Translations under genes and position numbers: made by a program
Notes under the pieces: model-generated
What the model saw: only the letters and a program-made list of their open reading frames with translations
The model's database searches: none
Told to the model about the DNA's origin: nothing
Shown here: piece after piece, positions 8,909 through 15,955 of the stretch
Position numbering within the stretch: position 1 is the stretch's first letter
Layout: the number at the start of each line of letters is the position of its first letter
NCBI GenBank assembly: GCA_031255055.1
Contig: JAIRTG010000109.1
Span: forward strand, 1 to 22,271
DNA length: 22,271 nucleotides
Reading direction: 5' to 3'
Origin: Prevotellaceae bacterium
GTDB taxonomy: Bacteria > Bacteroidota > Bacteroidia > Bacteroidales > Paludibacteraceae

Positions 8909-9016
8909 GAGGCTGTATGAAAACTAAGAATTAACACTCTTTTCCCTGTACATCTTCTGAGAATTTTTTCAAATATGAGATTCTCAAAGAGTCTGTTTTG
9001 GTTTTTACACGGCCTC
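8909..9016. mobile_element. MITE-like element with 17-bp imperfect terminal inverted repeats
   Basis: GAGGCTGTATGAAAACT (8909-8925) matches the reverse complement of 9000-9016, GAGGCCGTGTAAAAACC, at 13 of 17 positions. The GAGGC[TC]GT start followed by an A-run resembles termini of several insertion sequence families. The interior, about 74 bp, has no reading frame. Flanks CTTTC (left) and TTTTC (right) agree at 4 of 5 bases, so a target duplication is only suggestive. It could be a miniature element or the remains of an insertion sequence. Confidence 0.4.
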
Positions 9017-9046
9017 TTTTCGGGGGAGGGTCGGGAAACACCTGTT

Positions 9047-9094
9047 TCAAAAAATGAACGTTTTAAGTAGCGAGTGCAGAATCAAAAAATGAAC
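9047..9094 (+). promoter_or_regulatory. Candidate operator: two copies of a 13-bp direct repeat
   Basis: TCAAAAAATGAAC occurs perfectly at 9047-9059 and 9082-9094, 35 bp apart start to start. The second copy ends 5 bp before the -33 box of the promoter at 9100-9129. That is the placement expected for an activator binding as a tandem dimer beside RNA polymerase. The regulator is unknown. Confidence 0.5.
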
Positions 9095-9099
9095 TTTTT

Positions 9100-9129
9100 T
9101 TTGTAATCCGATTATCCGTTATAAATTTG
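9100..9129 (+). promoter_or_regulatory. Bacteroidota-type promoter for the CBM48 lipoprotein gene
   Basis: A TTTG box at 9100-9103 and TAAATTTG at 9122-9129 match the -33 TTTG / -7 TAnnTTTG consensus, with an 18-bp spacer. Transcription would start near 9136, leaving a leader of about 50 nt to the ATG at 9189. The leader is A-rich before the start codon, as is common in this phylum. Confidence 0.6.
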
Positions 9130-9188
9130 TAGAGCAAAACAGGTATCATCAACTTCATAAAAAGGACTTCTCTTAAAAAAAGCAGGCA

Positions 9189-10079
9189 ATGAAAAACCAC
9201 TCGTTTATTATCGCATCCCTATTGTTATTGACGGCAGGTTCGTGCCGGCCCCGTTTGAACTATCCGGCGGATACGCCCAACAACAACAACCTGAACAGCC
9301 TGCTGATACTGGAAGCCGGAAAAAACATCATCCGTTTGCAGGATTATATCATGAAACCGTCCATGATGGACTCCGTCATCGCGGATTCCAAACATGTCAC
9401 AATCAGACTTTCGACAGATAAACACAAAGCGGAGGTTGAAGTGGACAAAGACGCCGAAAATTTCATCGACATGCAGATATGGGTAAAGGGCGTGCCGTTC
9501 TCAATACCGTGTTGCAAAAGCAACCCGATGGACTGTGTTTTCACCTTCGACCCGAAAGAAAAAAGATATGATACCGTTCGGATTGCGGGACAGATGAATG
9601 ACTGGAATCCGCTGGCAACGCCACCGCTGACACTGAAAAGCAGTGGACTGTATCAAATCACGTTGAAATTAAATTCGGGAACATATCTCTATCAACTGGT
9701 ACTTGACGGAAACCGGACGCACGACCCGAATAATGCGCTCAAAATAGAGAACGGACAGGGGGGCTACAGTTCAATCATGCAGGTAGCGGAAGACGGAGAG
9801 AAAACGCCTTTGATTTTCATGCATGAGTTTTCGGACAATATGATAACCCTCTCCTGCGAAAACAGGATTGACGATGTCTTTATCTACTGGCAGAATTATA
9901 AAATCCCCGCCGTCTTTTCAAAAATGACGGAAGACAAAATCATATTCGACATTCCCGCCGAAGCCAAATCCGTTGAGCGTTCATTCATCAGAGTATGGGC
10001 GAGTAACCCCTCCGGCATCAGCAACGGCTTGTTGATTCCCCTGCACAACGGCAAAGTATCAACAGAACCGGAAGACTGA
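9189..10079 (+). CDS. Lipoprotein with CBM48-type domain, resembling the N-terminal half of a GH13 alpha-amylase
   Basis: This 296-aa lipoprotein has a signal ending LLTAGSC (lipid-anchored Cys19). Residues about 117-185 form a glycogen/starch-binding module of the CBM48/AMPK type: FTFDPKEKRYDTVRIAGQMN, DWNPLATPPLTL, GTYLYQLVLDGNRTHDPNN. Residues about 205-290 look like an IPT-type immunoglobulin fold (DDVFIYWQNYKIP, RSFIRVWASNPSGISNGLLI). From memory, this layout is the pre-catalytic part of large Bacteroidota GH13 alpha-amylases, in which LIPL..GKV is followed by the catalytic barrel. Here the frame stops at STEPED. The next 49 in-frame codons show no GH13 motif. It is either a truncated amylase or a stand-alone starch-binding protein. 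It has its own promoter and a hairpin 15 nt after the stop. Confidence 0.7.
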   Translation: MKNHSFIIASLLLLTAGSCRPRLNYPADTPNNNNLNSLLILEAGKNIIRLQDYIMKPSMMDSVIADSKHVTIRLSTDKHKAEVEVDKDAENFIDMQIWVKGVPFSIPCCKSNPMDCVFTFDPKEKRYDTVRIAGQMNDWNPLATPPLTLKSSGLYQITLKLNSGTYLYQLVLDGNRTHDPNNALKIENGQGGYSSIMQVAEDGEKTPLIFMHEFSDNMITLSCENRIDDVFIYWQNYKIPAVFSKMTEDKIIFDIPAEAKSVERSFIRVWASNPSGISNGLLIPLHNGKVSTEPED

Positions 10080-10093
10080 CAGCCGCCAACACC

Positions 10094-10135
10094 CCTCCCT
10101 CGGCCTAGTCCGGAGACTTTGCCGAACGAGGGAGG
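10094..10135 (+). terminator. Hairpin after the CBM48 lipoprotein gene
   Basis: CCTCCCTCG (10094-10102) pairs perfectly with CGAGGGAGG (10127-10135), and further pairing is possible in the 24-nt loop (GGC with GCC). It begins 15 nt after the stop codon. There is no T-run behind it, so it may mark a 3' end without being a classical intrinsic terminator. Confidence 0.5.
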
Positions 10136-10161
10136 AATCTCCGTTACACAAATCATCCGAA

Positions 10162-10447
10162 TCACAGGAAACACGGTTCGGACAAACCGCCGTTGCACAT
10201 ACGGCCAACGACGGCAACGGTACAACTGACGGAAAGTTGCTGAAATCTATTTTTATTCACACTTGAAATTTGCTTTGGATTGGCGTTTTCGGTACCAAAA
10301 AAACGAAAAACCGCTTTGTACAAAGCATAAGAGAGAATTTGTAATAACTCAACTTGCTTTTGATTGGAAAAATTGTTGTTTTCCAATACTTCTAAAATGT
10401 CATTGACTTCGATTGTCGAAGTGCTTTTTTTGTAGATTATTTTTCAT
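10162..10447 (-). pseudogene. Frameshifted small reading frame of unknown function
   Basis: A promoter-like TAGATTTG at 10479-10472 (- strand) is followed by an ATG at 10447 in good AT-rich context. That frame reads MKNNLQKKHFDN and stops after 15 codons. The +1 frame entered at the A7 run (10431-10425) continues without a stop as STSTIEVNDILEVLENNN, then FSNQKQVELLQILSYALYKA and VFRFFGTENANPKQ, ending at 10162. This suggests a single-base change in the homopolymer broke a small gene, or a sequencing error did. The last 25 or so codons are in GC-rich sequence and may not belong to the original protein. I do not recognise the family. Confidence 0.35.
10406..10431 (+). terminator. Intrinsic terminator on the + strand
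   Basis: ACTTCGA (10406-10412) and TCGAAGT (10416-10422) form a 7-bp stem with a TTG loop, followed after two bases by seven T's (10425-10431). This is the classical form for rightward transcription. It would stop reading from the CBM48 lipoprotein gene before it runs antisense into the regulator gene. The same bases form the start of the broken reading frame on the other strand. Confidence 0.6.
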
Positions 10448-10471
10448 CTTTATAATTTAAAATTTAGGTTG

Positions 10472-10479
10472 CAAATCTA
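10472..10479 (-). promoter_or_regulatory. Possible -7 promoter box for the small - strand frame
   Basis: TAGATTTG read on the - strand matches the TAnnTTTG consensus exactly. The best upstream match is TTTA at about 23 bp, which is weak and slightly too far. The ATG at 10447 lies 24 nt downstream. Confidence 0.4.
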
Positions 10480-10554
10480 ACACAGCTATCGTTTGAGGGC
10501 TGTAAAGTATGTTGCGTAAGAGAACAGAAATGAAACGGCAGGTATATTTTTCTT

Positions 10555-13332
10555 TCATCGCACCCGTTTCAAAAAATCGGTGGGACTTTCGTTGTAATAA
10601 TCCTTGAAACATTTGGCGAAGTATGACGGAGCGGTAAAACCCACGTCGTAAGTTACTTCCGAAATGGTCAGTTCGGTGGTGGAAAGTAAATGATAAGCGC
10701 GTTTGAGGCGGATAATCCGCAGCAATTCGTTGGGCGAATAACCGGTCAGCGATTTAAGTTTTCGGTAGAGTTGGGTGCGCGAAAGTCCGATTTGCTGCCC
10801 TAAATCTTCCACGTTCAGTTCGGAATCGGTAAGATTTTGTTCTACTAAATTTCGGAATTTTTCGAGGAAAGAATTTTCGAGGTCGTTTGTCGGTTTTGCC
10901 TCTTTGTCTGCGTTTGCGGAAAACAGGTTTTCGCTGAAAAGTTCTTTCAGGCGACGGCGGCTTTCTATCAGGTTTGCCACGCGGACTTCCAACACGTCGG
11001 GATTGAAAGGTTTGGAAATATAATCGTCGGCGCCGCTTTGGAAACCTGTAATCCGCTGTTCGTCGAGCGAAGCGGCAGTCAGCAAAATGACCGGTATGTG
11101 GCTGGTAGAGAGTTCATTTTTTAATTTTTGACAGAGTTCCACGCCGTCCATAACAGGCATCATCACGTCGCTGATAATTATATCGGGAACGTGTTTGATT
11201 GCTTTGCGGAAACCATCTGCGCCGTCGGCGGCTTCAATGACGGTGTATTGTTTGCCCGCAAGAGTTGATTTTATGTAGGTGCAAATGTCGGGATTGTCGT
11301 CCACCACAAGCACCGTACAGGCATTTTTGTCGAGCGATTTTTCTTCAAAAATGGCTTTTCGGGCGGTGTTTTCATTCAGCATTTCTGAAATATCACCGGT
11401 GTTTGCCTGACGAATTTCGCCTGTTTCACCGTTGCCAACCTCTTTTTCATTTTCAAACGGAATACGGACAATAAATTTCGTCCAACCCGCTTCTTCGTTG
11501 TTTACGGCAATGTCGCCGCCGTGGAGTTCGACCATTGCCTTGCTCAAAGCAAGCCCAATTCCTGAACCGACAGCCTGTGAATCGACTTGATAAAAACGCT
11601 CGAAAATATGCTTAATATCTTCGTCGGAAATGCCTTTGCCCGAATTGGCTACTTCGATGACAGCAAACGATTTATTGCTCTCGGTCGTTTTGTCCAAACT
11701 TATCAGGATAATTTCTTTTTCGGGTGTGAATTTCAGGGCGTTGGAAAGCAGATTGAAATAAATCCGTTCCATTTTCTGAATATCCACGAGCATTGTGAAA
11801 TCGGTATCGGAAAAGACATTGAAACTGAAATACAGGTTGCGTTTCCGCGCCAATTCAGCAAACGAATCGTTCCATTCCACAAGTTGCGCTCGCAAATCGT
11901 GGCGGCTTAAAGTCAAAATCATTTTGCCGTTTTCGTATTTGCGGAAATCAATGATTTGGTCAATCAGTTTCAGCAGGATTTTAATGTTTTTCTGCACCAA
12001 TTCGAGCAGACGGCGTTGTTCGATATTGAAATTATTTTCTGACAGCAGGGAATTTATCGGCCCGGAAATCAGCGTGAGCGGCGTGCGAAACTCGTGCGAG
12101 ATATTGGTAAAAAACACCAATTTGGCGTGTGTGGCTTCTTCCAACTGTTTTGAAAGTGTAATCAACTGGTCGCGTTGCTGTTCCAACAGTTCTTTTTGTT
12201 TGTTGATTTCGACATTTTGCTGTTTGAGCAGATTGTTTAGTTTATTTTTGGAAAGATAAGCCCGCAAAAGCAAAATTAAAATCATTGTGATAATGACGGC
12301 AATGGAAACGACCGTCAGAAAAAGATAATTTTGCCTGACATATTGTTTTACATAACTGTTTATCTGACTATTAAGAACATTGATTTTGTCTTCCTGCTCA
12401 ATAATAGCGTCGGTTTGCAGTTTCAATATCTGGGCGTTTGTTTCATCTACAATATTGGTATAGAGCGTATTATTTTTCTGATAGGATTTCCCTTGAAGAA
12501 TGTCTTTTGCCAACTGAATGATTTTGTAGCCGTTGGTTGGATAGATAAATGTGGCTTTCAGTTTGTGGTTTAATACCTGTTCAATACCGCCTGTTTTTCC
12601 CGGCAGCGCATCAATGCCGACAAAGAAAATACTGTCGGCTTTACCCTGTTTTTGGGCAACATTGTACGCGCCAATCGCCATACGGTCGTTGTGGGCAAAG
12701 ACAAGGTTGATTTGCGGGAAATTTCGTAAAATTTCCTCCGTTTTCGCTTCGGCAACATCTTTGAGCCACGCGCCGTCAATCGAAGTTAGCAGGTTAATGG
12801 CAGAATATTGATTGATAACGCTTGTGAAACCGTTGTGTCGTTCGGCGGCGGGCGACGAGCCGTTCAGTCCGCAAATTTCAACAACATTTCCCTTTCCGCC
12901 GAGCAGTTTGGCGACATAATTTCCCACATCTTTTCCAATTTGCTCATTATCTGCGCCAATAAAAGCGGAATAGTGGTCAGAGGTAATTTTTCTATCTACC
13001 AAGATGACAGGGATTTTTTGCGCGTATGCTTTTTCGATAACCGGCGTAACTGCAGCGGCTTCGTTGGGTGCAACAATGAGCAAATCCACTTTTTGAGCGA
13101 TAAACGCCTGAATGTCGCGGATTTGTTGGTCGGTATCGTCGGTTACGGATTTTATTTGCAGCGTAATGTCTTTATGAAACAACACCTCGTGCAACATTTC
13201 GAGGTTCATTTTTTGTCGCCACTCGTCATCGCTGCATTGCGATACGCCGATAATATACTGATTTACTTCCTTTTTACAAGAAAATAAAACTATTGCTACG
13301 AATAAAAATAATAGAAATCGCGCGTTGTTCAT
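10555..13332 (-). CDS. Hybrid two-component regulator with periplasmic sugar-binding sensor (fructose-type HTCS)
   Basis: Sensor, kinase, receiver and DNA-binding parts are in one 925-aa chain. Residues about 27-310 are a type I periplasmic sugar-binding domain (QYIIGVSQCSDDEWRQKM, LLIVAPNEAAAVTPVIEKAY, VILVDRKI, FAHNDRMAIGAY, FVGIDALPG). A coiled linker and one membrane helix (about 336-358) follow, then a HisKA domain with phospho-acceptor His413 (NISHEFRTPLTLI). The ATPase domain includes YFNLLSNALKFTP and GSGIGLALSKAMVELHGG. The receiver has Asp722 (IISDVMMPVMDG), and an AraC helix-turn-helix covers about 820-925. This differs from the usual beta-propeller HTCS and matches the BT1754 class, which senses fructose in the periplasm in B. 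thetaiotaomicron. The N-terminus ends in a lipobox-like VLFSC. It lies 26 nt downstream of the ATPase gene. Its probable target is the fructan operon on the same strand. Confidence 0.9.
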   Translation of the reverse strand: MNNARFLLFLFVAIVLFSCKKEVNQYIIGVSQCSDDEWRQKMNLEMLHEVLFHKDITLQIKSVTDDTDQQIRDIQAFIAQKVDLLIVAPNEAAAVTPVIEKAYAQKIPVILVDRKITSDHYSAFIGADNEQIGKDVGNYVAKLLGGKGNVVEICGLNGSSPAAERHNGFTSVINQYSAINLLTSIDGAWLKDVAEAKTEEILRNFPQINLVFAHNDRMAIGAYNVAQKQGKADSIFFVGIDALPGKTGGIEQVLNHKLKATFIYPTNGYKIIQLAKDILQGKSYQKNNTLYTNIVDETNAQILKLQTDAIIEQEDKINVLNSQINSYVKQYVRQNYLFLTVVSIAVIITMILILLLRAYLSKNKLNNLLKQQNVEINKQKELLEQQRDQLITLSKQLEEATHAKLVFFTNISHEFRTPLTLISGPINSLLSENNFNIEQRRLLELVQKNIKILLKLIDQIIDFRKYENGKMILTLSRHDLRAQLVEWNDSFAELARKRNLYFSFNVFSDTDFTMLVDIQKMERIYFNLLSNALKFTPEKEIILISLDKTTESNKSFAVIEVANSGKGISDEDIKHIFERFYQVDSQAVGSGIGLALSKAMVELHGGDIAVNNEEAGWTKFIVRIPFENEKEVGNGETGEIRQANTGDISEMLNENTARKAIFEEKSLDKNACTVLVVDDNPDICTYIKSTLAGKQYTVIEAADGADGFRKAIKHVPDIIISDVMMPVMDGVELCQKLKNELSTSHIPVILLTAASLDEQRITGFQSGADDYISKPFNPDVLEVRVANLIESRRRLKELFSENLFSANADKEAKPTNDLENSFLEKFRNLVEQNLTDSELNVEDLGQQIGLSRTQLYRKLKSLTGYSPNELLRIIRLKRAYHLLSTTELTISEVTYDVGFTAPSYFAKCFKDYYNESPTDFLKRVR

Positions 13333-13358
13333 TTTTTTTGATTAATATTGACAATTAT

Positions 13359-14651
13359 TTACTGTTTCAAACATCCGATTGGTACAATTTTTACACCGTC
13401 ATTTCGGGTATAAGCCATTTGTCCACAGGTAATTACTATTAGTAAATCCGGTTCGCGAAGACGGATTTGCTGTTCCCGTTTGTTATATTCCTGCACAAGA
13501 CGACGAAGTTCGAGCAAGTGCTTTGCGCCTTCTTCGATTTGCTGACTGCCGAGTTTTACTTCTATCAGCGCGTATCTGCCGTCGGATAAATGTAAAACCA
13601 CATCGGCTTCAAGTCCGTAGCGGTCGTTGTAGAACGAAAGATTGCCGCCAATTCCAATAGAATACGCTTTCAAATCGCGAATTGCCAACGACTCGAAAAT
13701 AAAGCCAAAAGTTTTCAAATCGAGTAGAAGTTGCTGATATTTAATGCCGAGAGCCGCAACCACTATCGAAGGGTCGGCAAAGTTTCGTTTGTGTCCACTG
13801 CGAATAACCGTTGCCGAGCGAATAGGCGGATTCCACGCCGTAACATCCTGAATGACAAATATTTTTTGCAAGGCGTTCACATAATCGTCGAAAGTTTTTA
13901 TAGATAAATTCTCAAAACTTGCCTGAACATCTTTCAATAAGCTCGATTTTTTGGATAGTGTACAGATATTTCGAGCATAAGATTTCAAAATCAGTTTTGT
14001 CAGTTCGGGATTTCGCTGTACGCCATCAACAGCAATCACATCGGTTTCGCACACGCTGTTGAGATACTCGTCGGAGACTTGTAAACGTGCTTTGTCAGTT
14101 TTCAGATTGAGCGTCGCAGGAAAACCGCCTCTGCAAGCGGCGAAAATGAGTTGTTCGATGCTCAAATCTGATTTTATGCCGTCAATATCATAATTGTGGT
14201 TATCGAAAAGTTTTGATAATGAAATTTTTCCGTTCGATTCGCCGGACTCCCACAAACTCATCGGATACATTTTCATCCGTGCAATTCGTCCGGTGCCTGA
14301 GTGCATAACTTTCGTATGGTCGAAAGAATTTGAGCCGGTAAGAATAAACTGCCCCGTCTCGTTTCGCCTGTCCACTTCCACACGCACCGAATCCCAAAGT
14401 ACCGGCGCAATTTGCCACTCGTCAATAAGTCGTGGATTATCACCCTTCAACAACAACGAAGGTTTGGTTTCGGCAGTAACCAAATAACTTTCGCGGTTAT
14501 CGGGGTCTTGCATTTGTAAAACACTCGCTGCCTGTTGGACTGCGGTGGTGGTTTTTCCGCACCATTTTGGTCCCTCAATCAGCACAGCGCCAAAGGCTTC
14601 CAATTTTTCTTTAAGCAAGCCGTCTGCAATTCGATAAAGATATTGTGCCAT
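13359..14651 (-). CDS. AAA-family ATPase with DUF4143 domain
   Basis: The product is 430 aa from the ATG at 14651; a TTG two codons upstream is less likely. Residues about 18-150 form an AAA_14-type ATPase with Walker A GPKWCGKT (27-34, Lys33), Walker B RLIDEW (Asp77, Glu78) and a sensor-like FILTGSNSF. The C-terminal part is DUF4143, with a PD-(D/E)XK-like arrangement: Asp350 in GLEADVVLHL, and Glu364 and Lys366 in YALIEVKLG. The family is widespread as single genes in Bacteroidota and its role is not settled. It lies inside a sugar-utilization locus to which it has no obvious biochemical link. Its promoter region is filled by a 23-bp repeat array. The regulator gene starts 26 nt after its stop, so the two may share a transcript. 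Confidence 0.9.
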   Translation of the reverse strand: MAQYLYRIADGLLKEKLEAFGAVLIEGPKWCGKTTTAVQQAASVLQMQDPDNRESYLVTAETKPSLLLKGDNPRLIDEWQIAPVLWDSVRVEVDRRNETGQFILTGSNSFDHTKVMHSGTGRIARMKMYPMSLWESGESNGKISLSKLFDNHNYDIDGIKSDLSIEQLIFAACRGGFPATLNLKTDKARLQVSDEYLNSVCETDVIAVDGVQRNPELTKLILKSYARNICTLSKKSSLLKDVQASFENLSIKTFDDYVNALQKIFVIQDVTAWNPPIRSATVIRSGHKRNFADPSIVVAALGIKYQQLLLDLKTFGFIFESLAIRDLKAYSIGIGGNLSFYNDRYGLEADVVLHLSDGRYALIEVKLGSQQIEEGAKHLLELRRLVQEYNKREQQIRLREPDLLIVITCGQMAYTRNDGVKIVPIGCLKQ

Positions 14652-14686
14652 AATCAATTAAATTTTGAAATACGGCTATAAAGATA

Positions 14687-14694
14687 CAAAAATA
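14687..14694 (-). promoter_or_regulatory. -7 promoter box upstream of the AAA/DUF4143 gene
   Basis: TATTTTTG on the - strand matches TAnnTTTG exactly, with the ATG 35 nt downstream. I see no TTTG at the usual -33 distance; the repeat array begins 20 bp upstream of the box, where an activator or repressor could act. Confidence 0.5.
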
Positions 14695-14714
14695 ATTTCA
14701 ATATCCAAATATCA

Positions 14715-14806
14715 CTTTGTGTTTTTGAGGTATTTTACTTTGTGTTTTTGATGCAAATCATTTCCTGTTTTTGAGGTATTTTACTTTGTGTTTTTGATGC
14801 AGATTA
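14715..14806. repeat. Four 23-bp direct repeats upstream of the AAA/DUF4143 gene
   Basis: Units start at 14715, 14738, 14761 and 14784, exactly 23 bp apart. Each begins with CTTTGTGTTTTTGA or a close variant (unit 3 begins TTTCCTGTTTTTGA). The tails alternate between GGTATTTTA (units 1 and 3) and TGCAAATCA or TGCAGATTA (units 2 and 4), so the array is also two 46-bp double units. It fills most of the gap between the sugar importer and the ATPase gene, and the last unit covers the importer stop codon. The regular period and position suggest a protein-binding array such as an operator or iteron; the binding protein is unknown. Confidence 0.85.
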
Positions 14807-15949
14807 TCTCCTTATCTTCCCCGCCAAAGCAAACAAATAAACTACTAACGCAGCAACAACTATCACCGCACCGTTTTGATTTCCAAACAAATCGGAAACC
14901 ACGCCCATCAATAGCGGAAATACCGCGCCGCCCGCAATGCCCATAATCATTAAGCCGGACACTTCGTTGTCGCGTTCGGGCAAGGATTGCAGGGCTTTGG
15001 AAAAAATCATCGGGAATATGTTGGAATTGCCGAAACCTATCAAAGCGATAGCAATATACAATAAAGTGGTATTGGTAAAAATGAACAGTCCGACAGCCGA
15101 TAATGCCATACAGACAACGCTTAGAATGAAAAATTTATACATTTTTACGCGAGATAAAATAAACGTTCCCGAAAAACAGCCGATTACACGGAACAGAAAA
15201 TAGACGCTCGTTGCCAAACCTGCATCGACAAGCGTTGTGCCTGTTCGTTCCATCAGGATTTTGGGCGCGGTGGCGTTAATTCCCACATCAATGCCGACGT
15301 GCGCCATTATGCCGACAAAAAACAGCAAAATTTGCGTTTTTCCTAACAGACGGAAACAGTCGGCAAAAGACGATTTGCTTTCGTAAGGCTCTTCTTTTAT
15401 TGACGTTACGCCCAAAAGTATGAGCGAAAGAGCCGTCATTAAAGCGTAAAGCGGGAAAAACAGCCGCCAATTTCCAAACAACATAGTCGCCCAACCCGCG
15501 GTGAGCGGCGCGGCAAACGAAGCGATTGCTTTTACAAATTGCCCCAAAGTGAGCGTACTTGCCAATCGGTTTTCCGTCACTAAATCGGATATAAGCGGAT
15601 TAAGAGAAACCTGCATCAAGGTATTGCCTATGCCCAGCAACGAAAACGAAACAAGCATCCACGCAAAACTGTAATGAATGACCGGCACAATCAATGCTAA
15701 TACTGTGATAATTAAACTTAAAAGCACGGTTTTTTTCCTGCCGATACGGTTCATTAACAAGCCGGTGGGTACGGAAAAAATAAAGAACCAAAAGAAAACC
15801 ATCGACGGAAAAAGGTTGGCCATCGTGTCGGTCAAACCGAAATCTTCTTTTACATAATTGGAGGCAATGCCTACCAAATCTACCGCGCCCATTGCAAAAA
15901 ACGCAAGCATCACGGGGATAAATTGAAATAAACTATTTTTAGATTTCAT
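14804..15949 (-). CDS. MFS sugar importer, FucP/GluP-like (probable fructose importer)
   Basis: This 381-aa inner-membrane protein has about 12 hydrophobic helices. MFS signatures are visible: MNRIGRKKTVLL between helices 2 and 3, a polar central loop (IKEEPYESKSSFADCF) and a C-terminal repeat of the same fold. It resembles the FHS group (FucP, GluP) that carries hexoses with protons. The gene starts 6 nt after the fructokinase stop. In the B. thetaiotaomicron fructan locus the equivalent protein (BT1758) imports fructose, so fructose import is the likely role here. The stop codon lies in the last unit of the 23-bp repeat array. Confidence 0.8.
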   Translation of the reverse strand: MKSKNSLFQFIPVMLAFFAMGAVDLVGIASNYVKEDFGLTDTMANLFPSMVFFWFFIFSVPTGLLMNRIGRKKTVLLSLIITVLALIVPVIHYSFAWMLVSFSLLGIGNTLMQVSLNPLISDLVTENRLASTLTLGQFVKAIASFAAPLTAGWATMLFGNWRLFFPLYALMTALSLILLGVTSIKEEPYESKSSFADCFRLLGKTQILLFFVGIMAHVGIDVGINATAPKILMERTGTTLVDAGLATSVYFLFRVIGCFSGTFILSRVKMYKFFILSVVCMALSAVGLFIFTNTTLLYIAIALIGFGNSNIFPMIFSKALQSLPERDNEVSGLMIMGIAGGAVFPLLMGVVSDLFGNQNGAVIVVAALVVYLFALAGKIRR

Positions 15950-15955
15950 ATTTAA

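Noticed and set aside
8956..8994. Inverted repeat GAGAAT / ATTCTC as an operator
   Set aside because: The arms are only 6 bp with a long loop in AT-rich sequence and lie inside the MITE-like element; this is within chance expectation.
10400..10447. Programmed -1 frameshift site (A AAA AAG followed by a stem-loop) in the small - strand frame
   Set aside because: The heptamer and downstream stem look right, but a -1 shift leads to a stop after about ten codons. The long frame needs a +1 shift. A mutation or sequencing error fits better, and the stem plus T-run already reads as a + strand terminator.
13333..13358. Separate promoter for the hybrid regulator
   Set aside because: The 26-nt gap has no TAnnTTTG box and is too short to hold a full promoter and leader, although one inside the ATPase gene cannot be excluded.
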